Part shown: in pieces, positions 56,465-64,000 of the stretch | Position numbering within the stretch: position 1 is the stretch's first letter | How the letters are laid out: the number at the start of each line of letters is the position of its first letter | Assembly (NCBI RefSeq): GCF_003950295.1 | Contig: NZ_RHNP01000001.1 | Span: 1-64,000 of the forward strand | DNA: 64,000 nt | Direction: 5' to 3' | Source of the DNA: Loigolactobacillus iwatensis | Lineage (GTDB): Bacteria > Bacillota > Bacilli > Lactobacillales > Lactobacillaceae | Translations under genes and position numbers: made by a program | The notes under the pieces: model-generated | Database searches by the model: none | Seen by the model: the letters and a program-made list of their open reading frames with translations, nothing else | Told to the model about the DNA's origin: nothing

Positions 56465-56649
56465 TGGTTTAGACCAATTTTTTCATCACAATTAAAATCC
56501 TAAAAAAGCCTTTTCTTCCTATTTATTAAGTGCTTTCCTACAAAAAAAAGAACCAATTATTCGTTTTTAGTCTGTCTTTTTGGCGCACTAACATCTAAAA
56601 ACCTAATAATTAATTCCCTTAAATTTTAAATCAATTTTTTATGGCTACT

Positions 56650-58632
56650 TTATTTTGTTGATACTTCGGCAATAGCTTGACCTGCCTCAATTTGACCTGA
56701 TTCTTGTTTAAGGTCAACACTAGCAACCAGTGGCATATTCGTTAAAATAACCATCATTGTTGTTTCCTTTTCGGCGGCCTTAATTGCCGCTAAATCGGCC
56801 GTAGCAACTAAATCACCGTGTTTCACTTTTTGCCCTTCAGTCACTGCAATCGTAAATGGCGCTCCCTTTAACTCAACTGTATTAATTCCCATATGAAGTA
56901 AAACTTCTAACCCAGCAGCAGTTTTGAAGCCAATCGCATGTTTAGTTGGAAAAATGCTCGTGACTTCAGCGTCCACTGGCGCCACAATCTGCCCAGAGGT
57001 TGGTTCAATTGCGTAGCCATCGCCTAACATCTTCTGCGCAAAGGTAGAATCAGCAACTTTGGTAATCGACATTGCCTCACCACTAGCCACCGCGTAGAAG
57101 TCTTCCGTTACGCTTTTTACTTTAGCTGCTGGCGTTGCTGTCACACTGGCACTTGCCACAGGTTCGGCCGAGGTTGCTAAGGCCCTCATTGGTGCTCCGG
57201 TATTAAATAACTGGCTTAAGGCGTCGGCAACAAATTGAACTTCTGTACCGATGACGATTTGAATATTATGTTGATCCAAAACGTTGATTCCGGCGGCACC
57301 GGCAGCTTTAACAACTGGTTGATTAACTTTCTTTGTATCTTGTAATTGTAATCGTAACCGCGTTGTACAGTTGTCAATCACCTTAATATTATCCTTGCCA
57401 CCGATTGCGGCGTAAATTCGTTTAGCCTGGCGGGTAAATTTATCATCGTCAGGGTCATCATCCACTAATTCATCCGCATCCGTTAACGGCTCACGACCTG
57501 GCGTCATCAAATTAAATCGTTGAATTGCAAAATTAAAGCCAAAGTAATAAATAACGGCCATCACAACACCCTGAACCAATAACATGTAAGGCATGTTTGC
57601 TAGGGGCATTCTAAAACTGAGTAGATAATCCACGAGCCCAGCACTAAACGCAAACCCAGCAGTCCAATGCATAAATGCTGCAAACGCTAGTGACAACCCA
57701 GTGAAAACGGCGTGTAACAAGTAAAGTGGCCAAGCCACAAACATGAAAGAAAATTCTAGTGGTTCAGTGACCCCGGTAAAAAAAGAGGCAAAACCAGCAG
57801 CCATCATCAATGACTTTGTTTCTGCTTTACGCTCAGGTAAGGCATTTTTATAAATCGCATAGGCACCGGCCGGCAAACCAAACATCATCACCGGGAAGAA
57901 TCCAGCCTGGTACATACCGGTAACACCTTTGACCCCAGTACCTGCCCAAAAATTACCAATATCATTAATACCAGCAACGTTAAACCAGAAAACTGAATTT
58001 AACGCCTGGTGTAGGCCAGTTGGAATCAATAGCCGATTGAAGAATCCATAAAGTCCGGCACCGATCGGCCCAAGTCCAACCATCCATTTACTAAAGGCAA
58101 TTAAAGCAGTGTAGACAACCGGCCAAACGAATAATAGGATCGCCGTAACGACCAACATACTCAAGGCCGACATAATGGGAACTAATCGCTTACCACTAAA
58201 GAATGAAATCGCCATTGGCAACTTAACTTTATGAAAACGATTATACATCGCCGCTGCAACCAGGCCAGCCACAATACCAATAAAAACGTTTGAATCAGTG
58301 ATTGCGGTAAATGCTGGTGCTACCTGACTTACCTTAATCCCTTCCAATAAAGCAACGTTCTTTGGCATCAATATGTAACGCGGCACAATATAGGCAACCA
58401 CACCCGCTAATGCGGCCGCCCCATCTTTATCTTCCGCCATGCCAAACGCCAAACCAACAGCAAACAGTAACGACAAATAACTTAAAATGGCCGTTCCACC
58501 AACTTGCAAGAATTGTGCGATTGCCCAATTCTTTGGCAGCATATGACCGATACCTTCTAAAATCGCTGCTGCAGGCAAAACAGCAACGGGTAACATTAAT
58601 GAACGTCCAATTCGCTGAAAGTACGTCTTCAT
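56650..58632 (-). CDS. nagE: PTS permease EIICBA, N-acetylglucosamine type
   Basis: 660 residues. EIIC comes first (1 to about 375): FQRIGRSLMLPVAVLPAAAIL, IPTGLHQALNSVFWF, and FFTGVTEPLEFSFMF. INDIGNFWAGTGVKGVTGMY followed by AGFFPVMMFGLPAG is typical of NagE rather than glucose PtsG. EIIB has Cys in IDNCTTRLRLQL (about 420); EIIA has His in EVLLHMGINTVELKG. Start at 58632 (MKTYFQR) with GAGAGGG 7 bases upstream. Glucose uptake as a side activity cannot be excluded. Confidence 0.88.
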   Translation of the reverse strand: MKTYFQRIGRSLMLPVAVLPAAAILEGIGHMLPKNWAIAQFLQVGGTAILSYLSLLFAVGLAFGMAEDKDGAAALAGVVAYIVPRYILMPKNVALLEGIKVSQVAPAFTAITDSNVFIGIVAGLVAAAMYNRFHKVKLPMAISFFSGKRLVPIMSALSMLVVTAILLFVWPVVYTALIAFSKWMVGLGPIGAGLYGFFNRLLIPTGLHQALNSVFWFNVAGINDIGNFWAGTGVKGVTGMYQAGFFPVMMFGLPAGAYAIYKNALPERKAETKSLMMAAGFASFFTGVTEPLEFSFMFVAWPLYLLHAVFTGLSLAFAAFMHWTAGFAFSAGLVDYLLSFRMPLANMPYMLLVQGVVMAVIYYFGFNFAIQRFNLMTPGREPLTDADELVDDDPDDDKFTRQAKRIYAAIGGKDNIKVIDNCTTRLRLQLQDTKKVNQPVVKAAGAAGINVLDQHNIQIVIGTEVQFVADALSQLFNTGAPMRALATSAEPVASASVTATPAAKVKSVTEDFYAVASGEAMSITKVADSTFAQKMLGDGYAIEPTSGQIVAPVDAEVTSIFPTKHAIGFKTAAGLEVLLHMGINTVELKGAPFTIAVTEGQKVKHGDLVATADLAAIKAAEKETTMMVILTNMPLVASVDLKQESGQIEAGQAIAEVSTK

Positions 58633-58711
58633 TTTCATTCCCTCTCTCTTATACGTAGACATTTTAATGAAAGAAAGTAATGAAAGCAAGCCATAATTGA
58701 TATAATAGATA

Positions 58712-58771
58712 GTATACCAATATTAAAAACTAACATCAGTTTGAGACATTTAGACTAGAAAATCGTTTTCA
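58712..58771 (-). promoter_or_regulatory. Possible nagE promoter and cre-like site
   Basis: TATACT (minus, 58717-58712) is a plausible -10. Upstream, AGAAAATCGTTTTCA (58757-58771) has one good half of a CcpA cre site (CGTTTTCA) but a shifted other half. The rest of 58772-59000 is AT-rich; a weak Fur-like ATGATTTTCAAT lies near 58945. Confidence 0.35.
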
Positions 58772-59094
58772 ACCAACATTTAGTACTATTGGTAAAATGG
58801 CTTAAAATGGCCAACTGTCAGTTTTTAAGTTACTAATTAGTTTTATGAAGCTGTCACGACGTGTTATCTAAGAATTTATTAATTTTTTTTTAATCTGATT
58901 CAAATTAAATAATTTTTTGTCTAAATATGACAAAATGATTACAAATGATTTTCAATGTCAATTAGTTTTCGTAATTTCAACTAATTAAAGGCGCTTTGCT
59001 TTATAATGACAATATGAATTTTGTTTATGGATCTATAAACGATTCAGTTCACATTTTGTTGGTCATTTAATTCAGCTTTTTAGGAGTTGAGCCT

Positions 59095-59322
59095 ATGTTT
59101 TTATTTAAGCAAACGCCCTCAGAGACGTTTTACATACATGATTTAACTGCACTTGACGAGAAAACACAGCATCGCTTACGTGATCTCGGGTTAACCCTTG
59201 GGAAGAAGGTTAAGATTATTCGTCGTTATCCATTTAACGGCCCGATTATCATCACCTTCGATCAACAACGTGTCGGTTTACGCAGACAACTAGTGGCCCA
59301 GCTAAAGGGGGGAACCTTATGA
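59095..59322 (+). CDS. feoA: Ferrous iron transport protein FeoA
   Basis: 75-residue SH3-like protein that assists FeoB. RLRDLGLTLGKKVKIIRRYPFNGPI is the family core and VGLRRQLVAQL the end. AGGAG lies 8 bases upstream, and a TATAAT at 59002 gives a leader of about 85 bases. It overlaps feoB by four bases. Confidence 0.95.
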   Translation: MFLFKQTPSETFYIHDLTALDEKTQHRLRDLGLTLGKKVKIIRRYPFNGPIIITFDQQRVGLRRQLVAQLKGGTL

Positions 59323-61316
59323 CGACAATTGCGCTATTTGGTAACCCTAATACTGGGAAAACAACCCTATTTAATCGCTTAACCGATTCCTACGCTTACA
59401 TGGGAAATTGGAGCGGCGTAACGGTTGAAAAAAAAGTTGGTGCCATTAAAAATAGCCAGCTAGCCGTTGTCGACCTTCCCGGAGTTTATTCACTGAATCC
59501 GCTGACGAAGGATGAGGCCGTTGCAACTAATTTTTTACTTAACGAACCACAAGACATCATCCTCAACGTAGCTAATGCGGCTCAGCTTAAACGTAACTTA
59601 CTGCTTTCCATTGAGCTGCTCGAATTTGGTAAACCAACAATCATTGCCTTAAATATGATTGATAGTTTGCGCAAATTAGGCATCAGCTATAACCTTGATG
59701 TTTTACGTCATGCCTTTGGTTGTAATCTAGTCGCGACAAATGCTCGGGGTAATAAAGGTGTTCAGGATCTTAAGCAACAGTTCTTACAAGCTGAGCCTGA
59801 TTTAACCCCCAATACATTTAAGCTAGAATATAGCTCGGCCATTCAAACGGCAATTAAGCAGGCTGTTCGTGGCTTGCAACGTAACTATAATTTAGGTGAA
59901 CAATTTGCCAGTTGGCTGGCCATTCAGTTTATGAACGCTAACAAGGCCGTAATTACCTATGCAAAAGAAAATAATCTGACGCCACTACTTAACCAACAGC
60001 CGTACTATGAGGCGCAACATTTTGCCGACAAAATTTATCAAGCGCGCTTGGAATTTATTGAGGCAACTTTAAAAGAAGCTCGCCAGCAGGCCCAAAATCC
60101 ACGAATTACTGATATTACGGCTAAAATTGATCGGGTTGTAACCAATCCCGTACTTGGTTTACCAATCTTTGCCGGTATCTTCTTTCTAATGTTCAAATTA
60201 ACCTTTGATTGGGTGGGAACGCCATTATCAAATATTTTAGATCAATTTATTTCTGGCCCACTTTCTAGTAGCGCCAATCAATTATTAACAACGCTGGGGG
60301 CACTCCCTTTTCTTCGTTCTTTGATCGTTGATGGTATCATCGCCGGCGTTGGTGGTGTCCTGGTTTTTATGCCCCAAATTTTTATGTTATTTGCCTGTAT
60401 TTCGATACTAGAGGATTCCGGCTACATGGCCCGTGCGGCCTTAGTAATGGATAAATTAATGTCACTGGTTGGTTTAAATGGCAAGGCCTTTATCCCTTTA
60501 ATTATCGGCTTTGGTTGCAATGTTCCAGGAATTATGGCGGCTCGGACAATCGAACAACCTAAGGAACGGCTGATCACAACATTAATTTCACCCTATATGA
60601 GTTGTTCAGCGCGCTTGCCAATTTACAGTCTTTTCGTTGCCGCCTTTTTTAGTAAACACCAAGCAGCCATTGTTTTGTCGCTCTACTTTTTAGGAATTGC
60701 GGTTGCCTTAGTTTTGGCTAAAATTTACCAGAGTGTTTTCCATTCTGAAGAGACTTCCGTTTTTATGATTGAATTGCCGGAATACCATATGCCACAGGCC
60801 AACATTATTTTACAGGGAACGTGGGATAAGGGTAAGGGCTTTATTCATAAAGCAGGTACCGTTATTTTTGGTGGGACTGTCATGATTTGGTTGCTTAGCT
60901 ACCTTGGACCATCTGGTGTTGCTACAAACGTTGGGCAAAGTTTTTCGGCTTTGATCGGCCGTAGTTTGTTGCCCCTCTTCCATCCTATTGGCATCACCTC
61001 ATGGGAAGCCATCAGCGCTATTTTAACTGGCGTTCTGGCCAAAGAGGTCGTTGGTTCAACACTAATGGTGCTTTACCATACTGCTGGCCGTTCAATGTTG
61101 GTTGCGGCGCTGGCTCACTTGTTTACCCCATTATCGGCCTACGCTTTTCTAGTTTTTATCTTGCTTTACATTCCCTGCTTTGCAACAATTGCTATTATCA
61201 AGGCAGAGACTGGCACATGGAAATGGGCCGCTTACTCAGTTGTTGTCAGTTTACTAGTTGCTTATGGTCTCGCCTTCTTCATTTATCAAGGTGGCTTACT
61301 TATCGGACTTCGCTGA
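59319..61316 (+). CDS. feoB: Ferrous iron transporter FeoB
   Basis: Main Fe2+ importer. N-terminal G domain with G1 GNPNTGKTT, switch region WSGVTVEKK, G3 DLPGVYSL and G4 NMID; then a helical insert; then eight membrane helices with the two gate motifs GFGCNVPGIMA and CSARLPIYSLF. 665 residues, normal for Gram-positive FeoB. Translationally coupled to feoA. Confidence 0.97.
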   Translation: MTTIALFGNPNTGKTTLFNRLTDSYAYMGNWSGVTVEKKVGAIKNSQLAVVDLPGVYSLNPLTKDEAVATNFLLNEPQDIILNVANAAQLKRNLLLSIELLEFGKPTIIALNMIDSLRKLGISYNLDVLRHAFGCNLVATNARGNKGVQDLKQQFLQAEPDLTPNTFKLEYSSAIQTAIKQAVRGLQRNYNLGEQFASWLAIQFMNANKAVITYAKENNLTPLLNQQPYYEAQHFADKIYQARLEFIEATLKEARQQAQNPRITDITAKIDRVVTNPVLGLPIFAGIFFLMFKLTFDWVGTPLSNILDQFISGPLSSSANQLLTTLGALPFLRSLIVDGIIAGVGGVLVFMPQIFMLFACISILEDSGYMARAALVMDKLMSLVGLNGKAFIPLIIGFGCNVPGIMAARTIEQPKERLITTLISPYMSCSARLPIYSLFVAAFFSKHQAAIVLSLYFLGIAVALVLAKIYQSVFHSEETSVFMIELPEYHMPQANIILQGTWDKGKGFIHKAGTVIFGGTVMIWLLSYLGPSGVATNVGQSFSALIGRSLLPLFHPIGITSWEAISAILTGVLAKEVVGSTLMVLYHTAGRSMLVAALAHLFTPLSAYAFLVFILLYIPCFATIAIIKAETGTWKWAAYSVVVSLLVAYGLAFFIYQGGLLIGLR

Positions 61317-61343
61317 TCAAACTAAAATGGAGGAAAATTAATT

Positions 61344-61508
61344 ATGGCTTTATTCGTTAATTTAGTTATCACGGCCGCAATTGTCGCAACTGCAGGTTGG
61401 CAAATTGTTAAGGTCTTACGTAAATCTAAACAAGGAAAATGCGCTGCTTGCGATTATAAATGTGCAGCAAAGAAAATGATGGTGGACGCCAAACGCCGCC
61501 CAAATTAA
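61344..61508 (+). CDS. FeoB-associated Cys-rich membrane protein, 54 aa
   Basis: One N-terminal membrane helix (residues 4-24), basic stretch KVLRKSKQGK, then CAACDYKC (Cys 33, 36, 40) and a basic tail. This matches the small Cys-rich proteins encoded after feoB in Firmicutes. AATGGAGGA precedes the ATG. Role in iron uptake unknown; metal binding by the Cys is likely. Confidence 0.88.
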   Translation: MALFVNLVITAAIVATAGWQIVKVLRKSKQGKCAACDYKCAAKKMMVDAKRRPN

Positions 61509-61626
61509 TTGTGGCTGACAAGTTTTGAAAAGAATAAGCTAGTCAGAAAAGCACTAACAAAAATAAGTCTCAAACGTTGCTTAAAGAAATCAAAAATCAC
61601 TAGTAAAACTTTTATGCCCACCAATT

Positions 61627-61666
61627 AAAGTGTGCTCAACTGAATTCAGTCGGCACACTTTTTTAT
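61627..61666 (+). terminator. Terminator of the feo operon
   Basis: AAGTGTGC pairs with GCACACTT, with an inner AACTGAATTCAGT palindrome, followed by six T. A decayed family A tail (AGCTAGTCAGAAAAGCAC) lies upstream at about 61538. Confidence 0.85.
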
Positions 61667-61706
61667 TTGCCTTAAAACTTTATAATAGTGCTAGGGAGCG
61701 TGCTGT

Positions 61707-62651
61707 ATGCTAAATTTAATCAAAACTAACGCAAATACTGCTTTTCCTGGATGCTATTTTTACGGCCGCTGGCTCTCTACTGGGCAGGAAAATTACACGA
61801 CCAATCTTGGCGCCGGATTTTTTTGTCATGCTGTAAAGCCAACAAAAATTGACCTGTATTTTATTCGCCAGACCACACCACAAGTTGTTGCTTGGCGCGT
61901 TAATAATCGGCCTTTCCACCGTGAGGTTATCAGTGACAAACCAATCACACTCTATTTAGCAGCCGCTACTAATTTACAAGTTGTGATGTCCGGAAATACT
62001 GACCAGGCAAATGTTTGGACGAACACAGCAGGTTTTTCGCTAATCGCAATTAATAGTTCAGAACCGTTGCTGGCAGTAAAGCCCGGTGGCCCACGGTTCA
62101 CATTTATCGGTGATTCTATTACTGCTGGTTGCTGGGTTGCCGGCAAAACACCTGCAATTGACTATCGTGCTGAAACTAGCTACGCCGCTTTAACCGCCGA
62201 ATATTTCGGCGCGCTTGATCAGCGAATTGCTTATAGTGCCGCTGGAATTTGTCGGCCTGGTCAAGGCCACGTTCCAAGCGCGCTTGACTTTTATAACAAA
62301 ATTAATTCGACAACGATGTGCCCAGTTCCCGCAAGCGATCTAATCATCATTAACCTTGGCACTAACGATTGGCGACTTGAGCAAGTACAAGTTAAACGGG
62401 CCTTTGCTAAACTTTTAGATAACCTATGCCACCAATTTTCCCGGTCGCGCTTAGTCATTTTAATTTCCTTTAGCCAACGCTGTGCACCAACTATCCGGCA
62501 AGTTGGGCGTCACTACCAGGTGCAAATCATTGAAACTTCAGCTTGGAATTTGACCTATACGGATCAAGTTCACCTTGATCAAAATGGCTCACAAATGGCT
62601 GCACAATGTTTAGTAGCAGCACTTCAACATAAATTTAAGTTTTTACAGTAA
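61707..62651 (+). CDS. SGNH/GDSL-family esterase with an N-terminal beta domain
   Basis: C-terminal SGNH hydrolase (about 130-310): catalytic Ser in FIGDSITAG, oxyanion residues in LGTNDWR, Asp/His in DQVHLDQNG. The first 125 residues form a beta-rich domain, an arrangement seen in CE2-type carbohydrate acetylesterases. No signal peptide, so it acts in the cytoplasm, perhaps deacetylating imported sugars. GGGAG is 8 bases before the ATG. Glycerate kinase follows after 13 bases. Confidence 0.85.
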   Translation: MLNLIKTNANTAFPGCYFYGRWLSTGQENYTTNLGAGFFCHAVKPTKIDLYFIRQTTPQVVAWRVNNRPFHREVISDKPITLYLAAATNLQVVMSGNTDQANVWTNTAGFSLIAINSSEPLLAVKPGGPRFTFIGDSITAGCWVAGKTPAIDYRAETSYAALTAEYFGALDQRIAYSAAGICRPGQGHVPSALDFYNKINSTTMCPVPASDLIIINLGTNDWRLEQVQVKRAFAKLLDNLCHQFSRSRLVILISFSQRCAPTIRQVGRHYQVQIIETSAWNLTYTDQVHLDQNGSQMAAQCLVAALQHKFKFLQ

Positions 62652-62664
62652 GGAGTATTTCTAG

Positions 62665-63783
62665 ATGACAAATATTTTAATTGCGGCTGACTCGTTTAAA
62701 GGCAGTGCGACTTCTCAAGAAATTGGTAATTACATCCAAACTGGCATCCAACGTTTGGCCCCCAATGTTTCTACCACCATTTTACCAGTTGCTGATGGCG
62801 GTGAAGGCACCTTGGCAAGCCTTTTAAAGCAAGGTGGTACTTTAGAAACAGCGACGGTTACTGGTCCGTTGGGAAAATCCGTAACTGCAAACTACGGCCG
62901 CTTAGATAATAAGACGGCCATTATTGAAGTCGCGCAAGTCCTAGGCCTTCCACTAGTTGGTCCAATTAAAAAACCATTTCAGGCAACCAGCTTTGGTCTC
63001 GGTGAATTAATCAAACTCGTTTTGAAACAGGATGTTCAACGCATTTACATTGCACTAGGGGGTAGCGCAATCAATGATGCTGGTCTTGGAATGTTGCAAG
63101 CACTTGGTGGTCATTTCACTGACAAATACGGACAAGAAGTTGGCCCGGGACTGACTGGCCTACAACAATTAGCCCAAATTGATTTAAGCCAACTTGATCC
63201 GCGCCTTCAACAAATCACAATTACCGGCCTCAGTGATGTGACAAATCCCCTCACCGGTAAAAATGGTGCTACTTTTGTTTATGGCCGCCAAAAAGGCCTG
63301 ACGCGGGAACAACTACCACAATGTGATCAACTAGTGGCCAACTTTGCTAAACTTGCAAGCCGCGCGACAAACACACAAAAACAGGCCATCCCTGGAGCTG
63401 GGGCCGCTGGTGGCCTTGGTTTTGCTCTACTTACGTTCACTCACGCTACCTTAAGATCAGGGGCACAGGAAATTCTCCGCTTACTTGATTTTAAAACGGC
63501 AGCCAGTACCGCCGATCTGGTAATCACCGGTGAAGGCCGGATGGATGGCCAATCACAAAATGGTAAGTTACCACTAATTGTTAGTCAAATCGCTAAAGAG
63601 TTCCAAAAGCCAGTCATCGCAATTGTCGGTAGTCGTGCGTTCGACCTCAAACAACCAACAACCATTGATTTGATCATTAGCACTGTTATTGAACCACAAA
63701 GCTTAGAAAAAACGATTGCGCAAACAAAGTCGCTTGTGACTTTGGCCGGTGAAAACGCCTGGCGTGCTTTTAATCTTAAGTAA
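62665..63783 (+). CDS. Glycerate kinase, GarK/GlxK family
   Basis: Phosphorylates glycerate with ATP, feeding it into lower glycolysis. 372 residues. Seen: ILIAADSFKGSATSQEI, PVADGGEGTL, ALGGSAINDAGLGMLQALG, PGAGAAGGLGFAL and VITGEGRMDGQS. Same transcript as the SGNH esterase. Whether it yields 2- or 3-phosphoglycerate is not visible. Confidence 0.95.
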   Translation: MTNILIAADSFKGSATSQEIGNYIQTGIQRLAPNVSTTILPVADGGEGTLASLLKQGGTLETATVTGPLGKSVTANYGRLDNKTAIIEVAQVLGLPLVGPIKKPFQATSFGLGELIKLVLKQDVQRIYIALGGSAINDAGLGMLQALGGHFTDKYGQEVGPGLTGLQQLAQIDLSQLDPRLQQITITGLSDVTNPLTGKNGATFVYGRQKGLTREQLPQCDQLVANFAKLASRATNTQKQAIPGAGAAGGLGFALLTFTHATLRSGAQEILRLLDFKTAASTADLVITGEGRMDGQSQNGKLPLIVSQIAKEFQKPVIAIVGSRAFDLKQPTTIDLIISTVIEPQSLEKTIAQTKSLVTLAGENAWRAFNLK

Positions 63784-63803
63784 CATCTTTAGGTTAATTT
63801 ACT

Positions 63804-63826
63804 TGAACTCACAATTAAATTGTGTA
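63804..63826 (+). promoter_or_regulatory. OhrR operator within the ohrR promoter
   Basis: CACAATTAAATTGTG (63810-63824) is a perfect palindrome matching the OhrR operator TACAATTNAATTGTA. It lies between a -35 TTGAAC (63804-63809) and an adjoining -10 TAAAAT, so bound OhrR would block the promoter. Confidence 0.85.
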
Positions 63827-63870
63827 AAATTGACTTTAAGTATAATTTATTTAAAAAGGAGCTTCGGCTA

Positions 63871-64000
63871 ATGACTGAACCAATCTTGCTTGATGAACAA
63901 CTGTGCTTTGCTGTTTACCGAGCCCAAAAACAATTCAATAAATATTACACGTTCGCGTTGGCTCCATTTCAGTTAACTTACCCCCAGTACATTGTGCTAC
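63871..64000 (+). CDS. ohrR: OhrR, MarR-family organic peroxide regulator (cut by window end)
   Basis: The first 43 residues are visible: LLDEQLCFAVYRAQKQFNK and FQLTYPQYIVL. The Cys in QLCF is the organic-hydroperoxide-sensing residue of OhrR, and LTYPQY is a hallmark of the family. AAAGGAG precedes the ATG. It is preceded by its own operator. The gene is incomplete here; ohr may follow outside the window. Confidence 0.92.
   Translation, partial: MTEPILLDEQLCFAVYRAQKQFNKYYTFALAPFQLTYPQYIVL

Noticed and set aside
58757-58771. Full CcpA cre site upstream of nagE
   Set aside because: Only one half matches well; kept as a low-confidence site.
61001-61360. Frame overlapping the end of feoB
   Set aside because: Out-of-frame shadow; feoB and the Cys-rich gene account for the region.

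Overview
The window is a chromosomal segment of a low-GC Gram-positive bacterium, almost certainly a member of the Lactobacillaceae. The pointers are Asp23/Gls24 and AmaP envelope-stress genes, T-box control of his and met genes, strong GGAGG ribosome sites with some GTG/TTG starts, several manganese/iron transporters, a class A sortase, BglG/PTS sugar modules, and a D-Ala ligase with the Phe typical of D-Ala-D-Lac formation (intrinsic vancomycin resistance). Loigolactobacillus-like species would fit, but no rRNA or species marker is present. No prophage, insertion sequence, CRISPR array or tRNA was found.

Layout. 1-3.4 kb: an envelope stress operon (GlsB-like, AmaP, DUF2273, two Asp23 proteins) and small unknown proteins. 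3.6-6.6 kb: recA with a LexA-type box, a PnuC-family transporter behind tandem NrdR-like boxes, and a universal stress protein. 6.7-14.1 kb: metal and ion transport (MntH, a P2-type ATPase, TerC, a CDF zinc exporter). 14.3-24.8 kb: a PEBP fusion protein, an oxidoreductase, two MFS exporters with HxlR nearby, PerR, two VIT1/CCC1 transporters with Fur/PerR-like boxes, and an Ntn asparaginase-family protein. 24.9-33.7 kb: a complete histidine pathway (hisZGDBHAFIEC) behind a His T-box, with the histidinol phosphatase just upstream. 34-42.9 kb: signal peptidase I, a LysR regulator, an aminotransferase, a Ddl ligase, metE behind a Met T-box, and a HAD phosphatase. 43-51.7 kb: an accessory-looking stretch with an S-box (SAM-I) riboswitch over a 52-residue ORF, a chain of five hairpins that looks like a small RNA gene, a small HTH-like protein, a macrodomain protein divergent from a ParB-like unknown, sortase, TSUP plus DUF1634, and a MerR-like coiled-coil protein. 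52-58.6 kb: a beta-glucoside operon (licT, bglP, bglA) with two RAT/terminator pairs, then a GlcNAc-type PTS permease. 59-64 kb: feoAB with a Cys-rich partner, an SGNH esterase, glycerate kinase, and the start of an OhrR regulator with its operator.

Between the genes lie three dispersed palindromic repeat families. Family A has GTGTTTGGAAAAGCG-like ends and at least eight copies; one copy is bracketed by a 21-bp direct repeat. Family B has GGGACAAAAGT ends. Family C folds as a three-way junction. They fill most of the long gaps and look like non-autonomous mobile or structural elements. They, the SAM-riboswitch ORF and the five-hairpin RNA candidate are the least explained content here.
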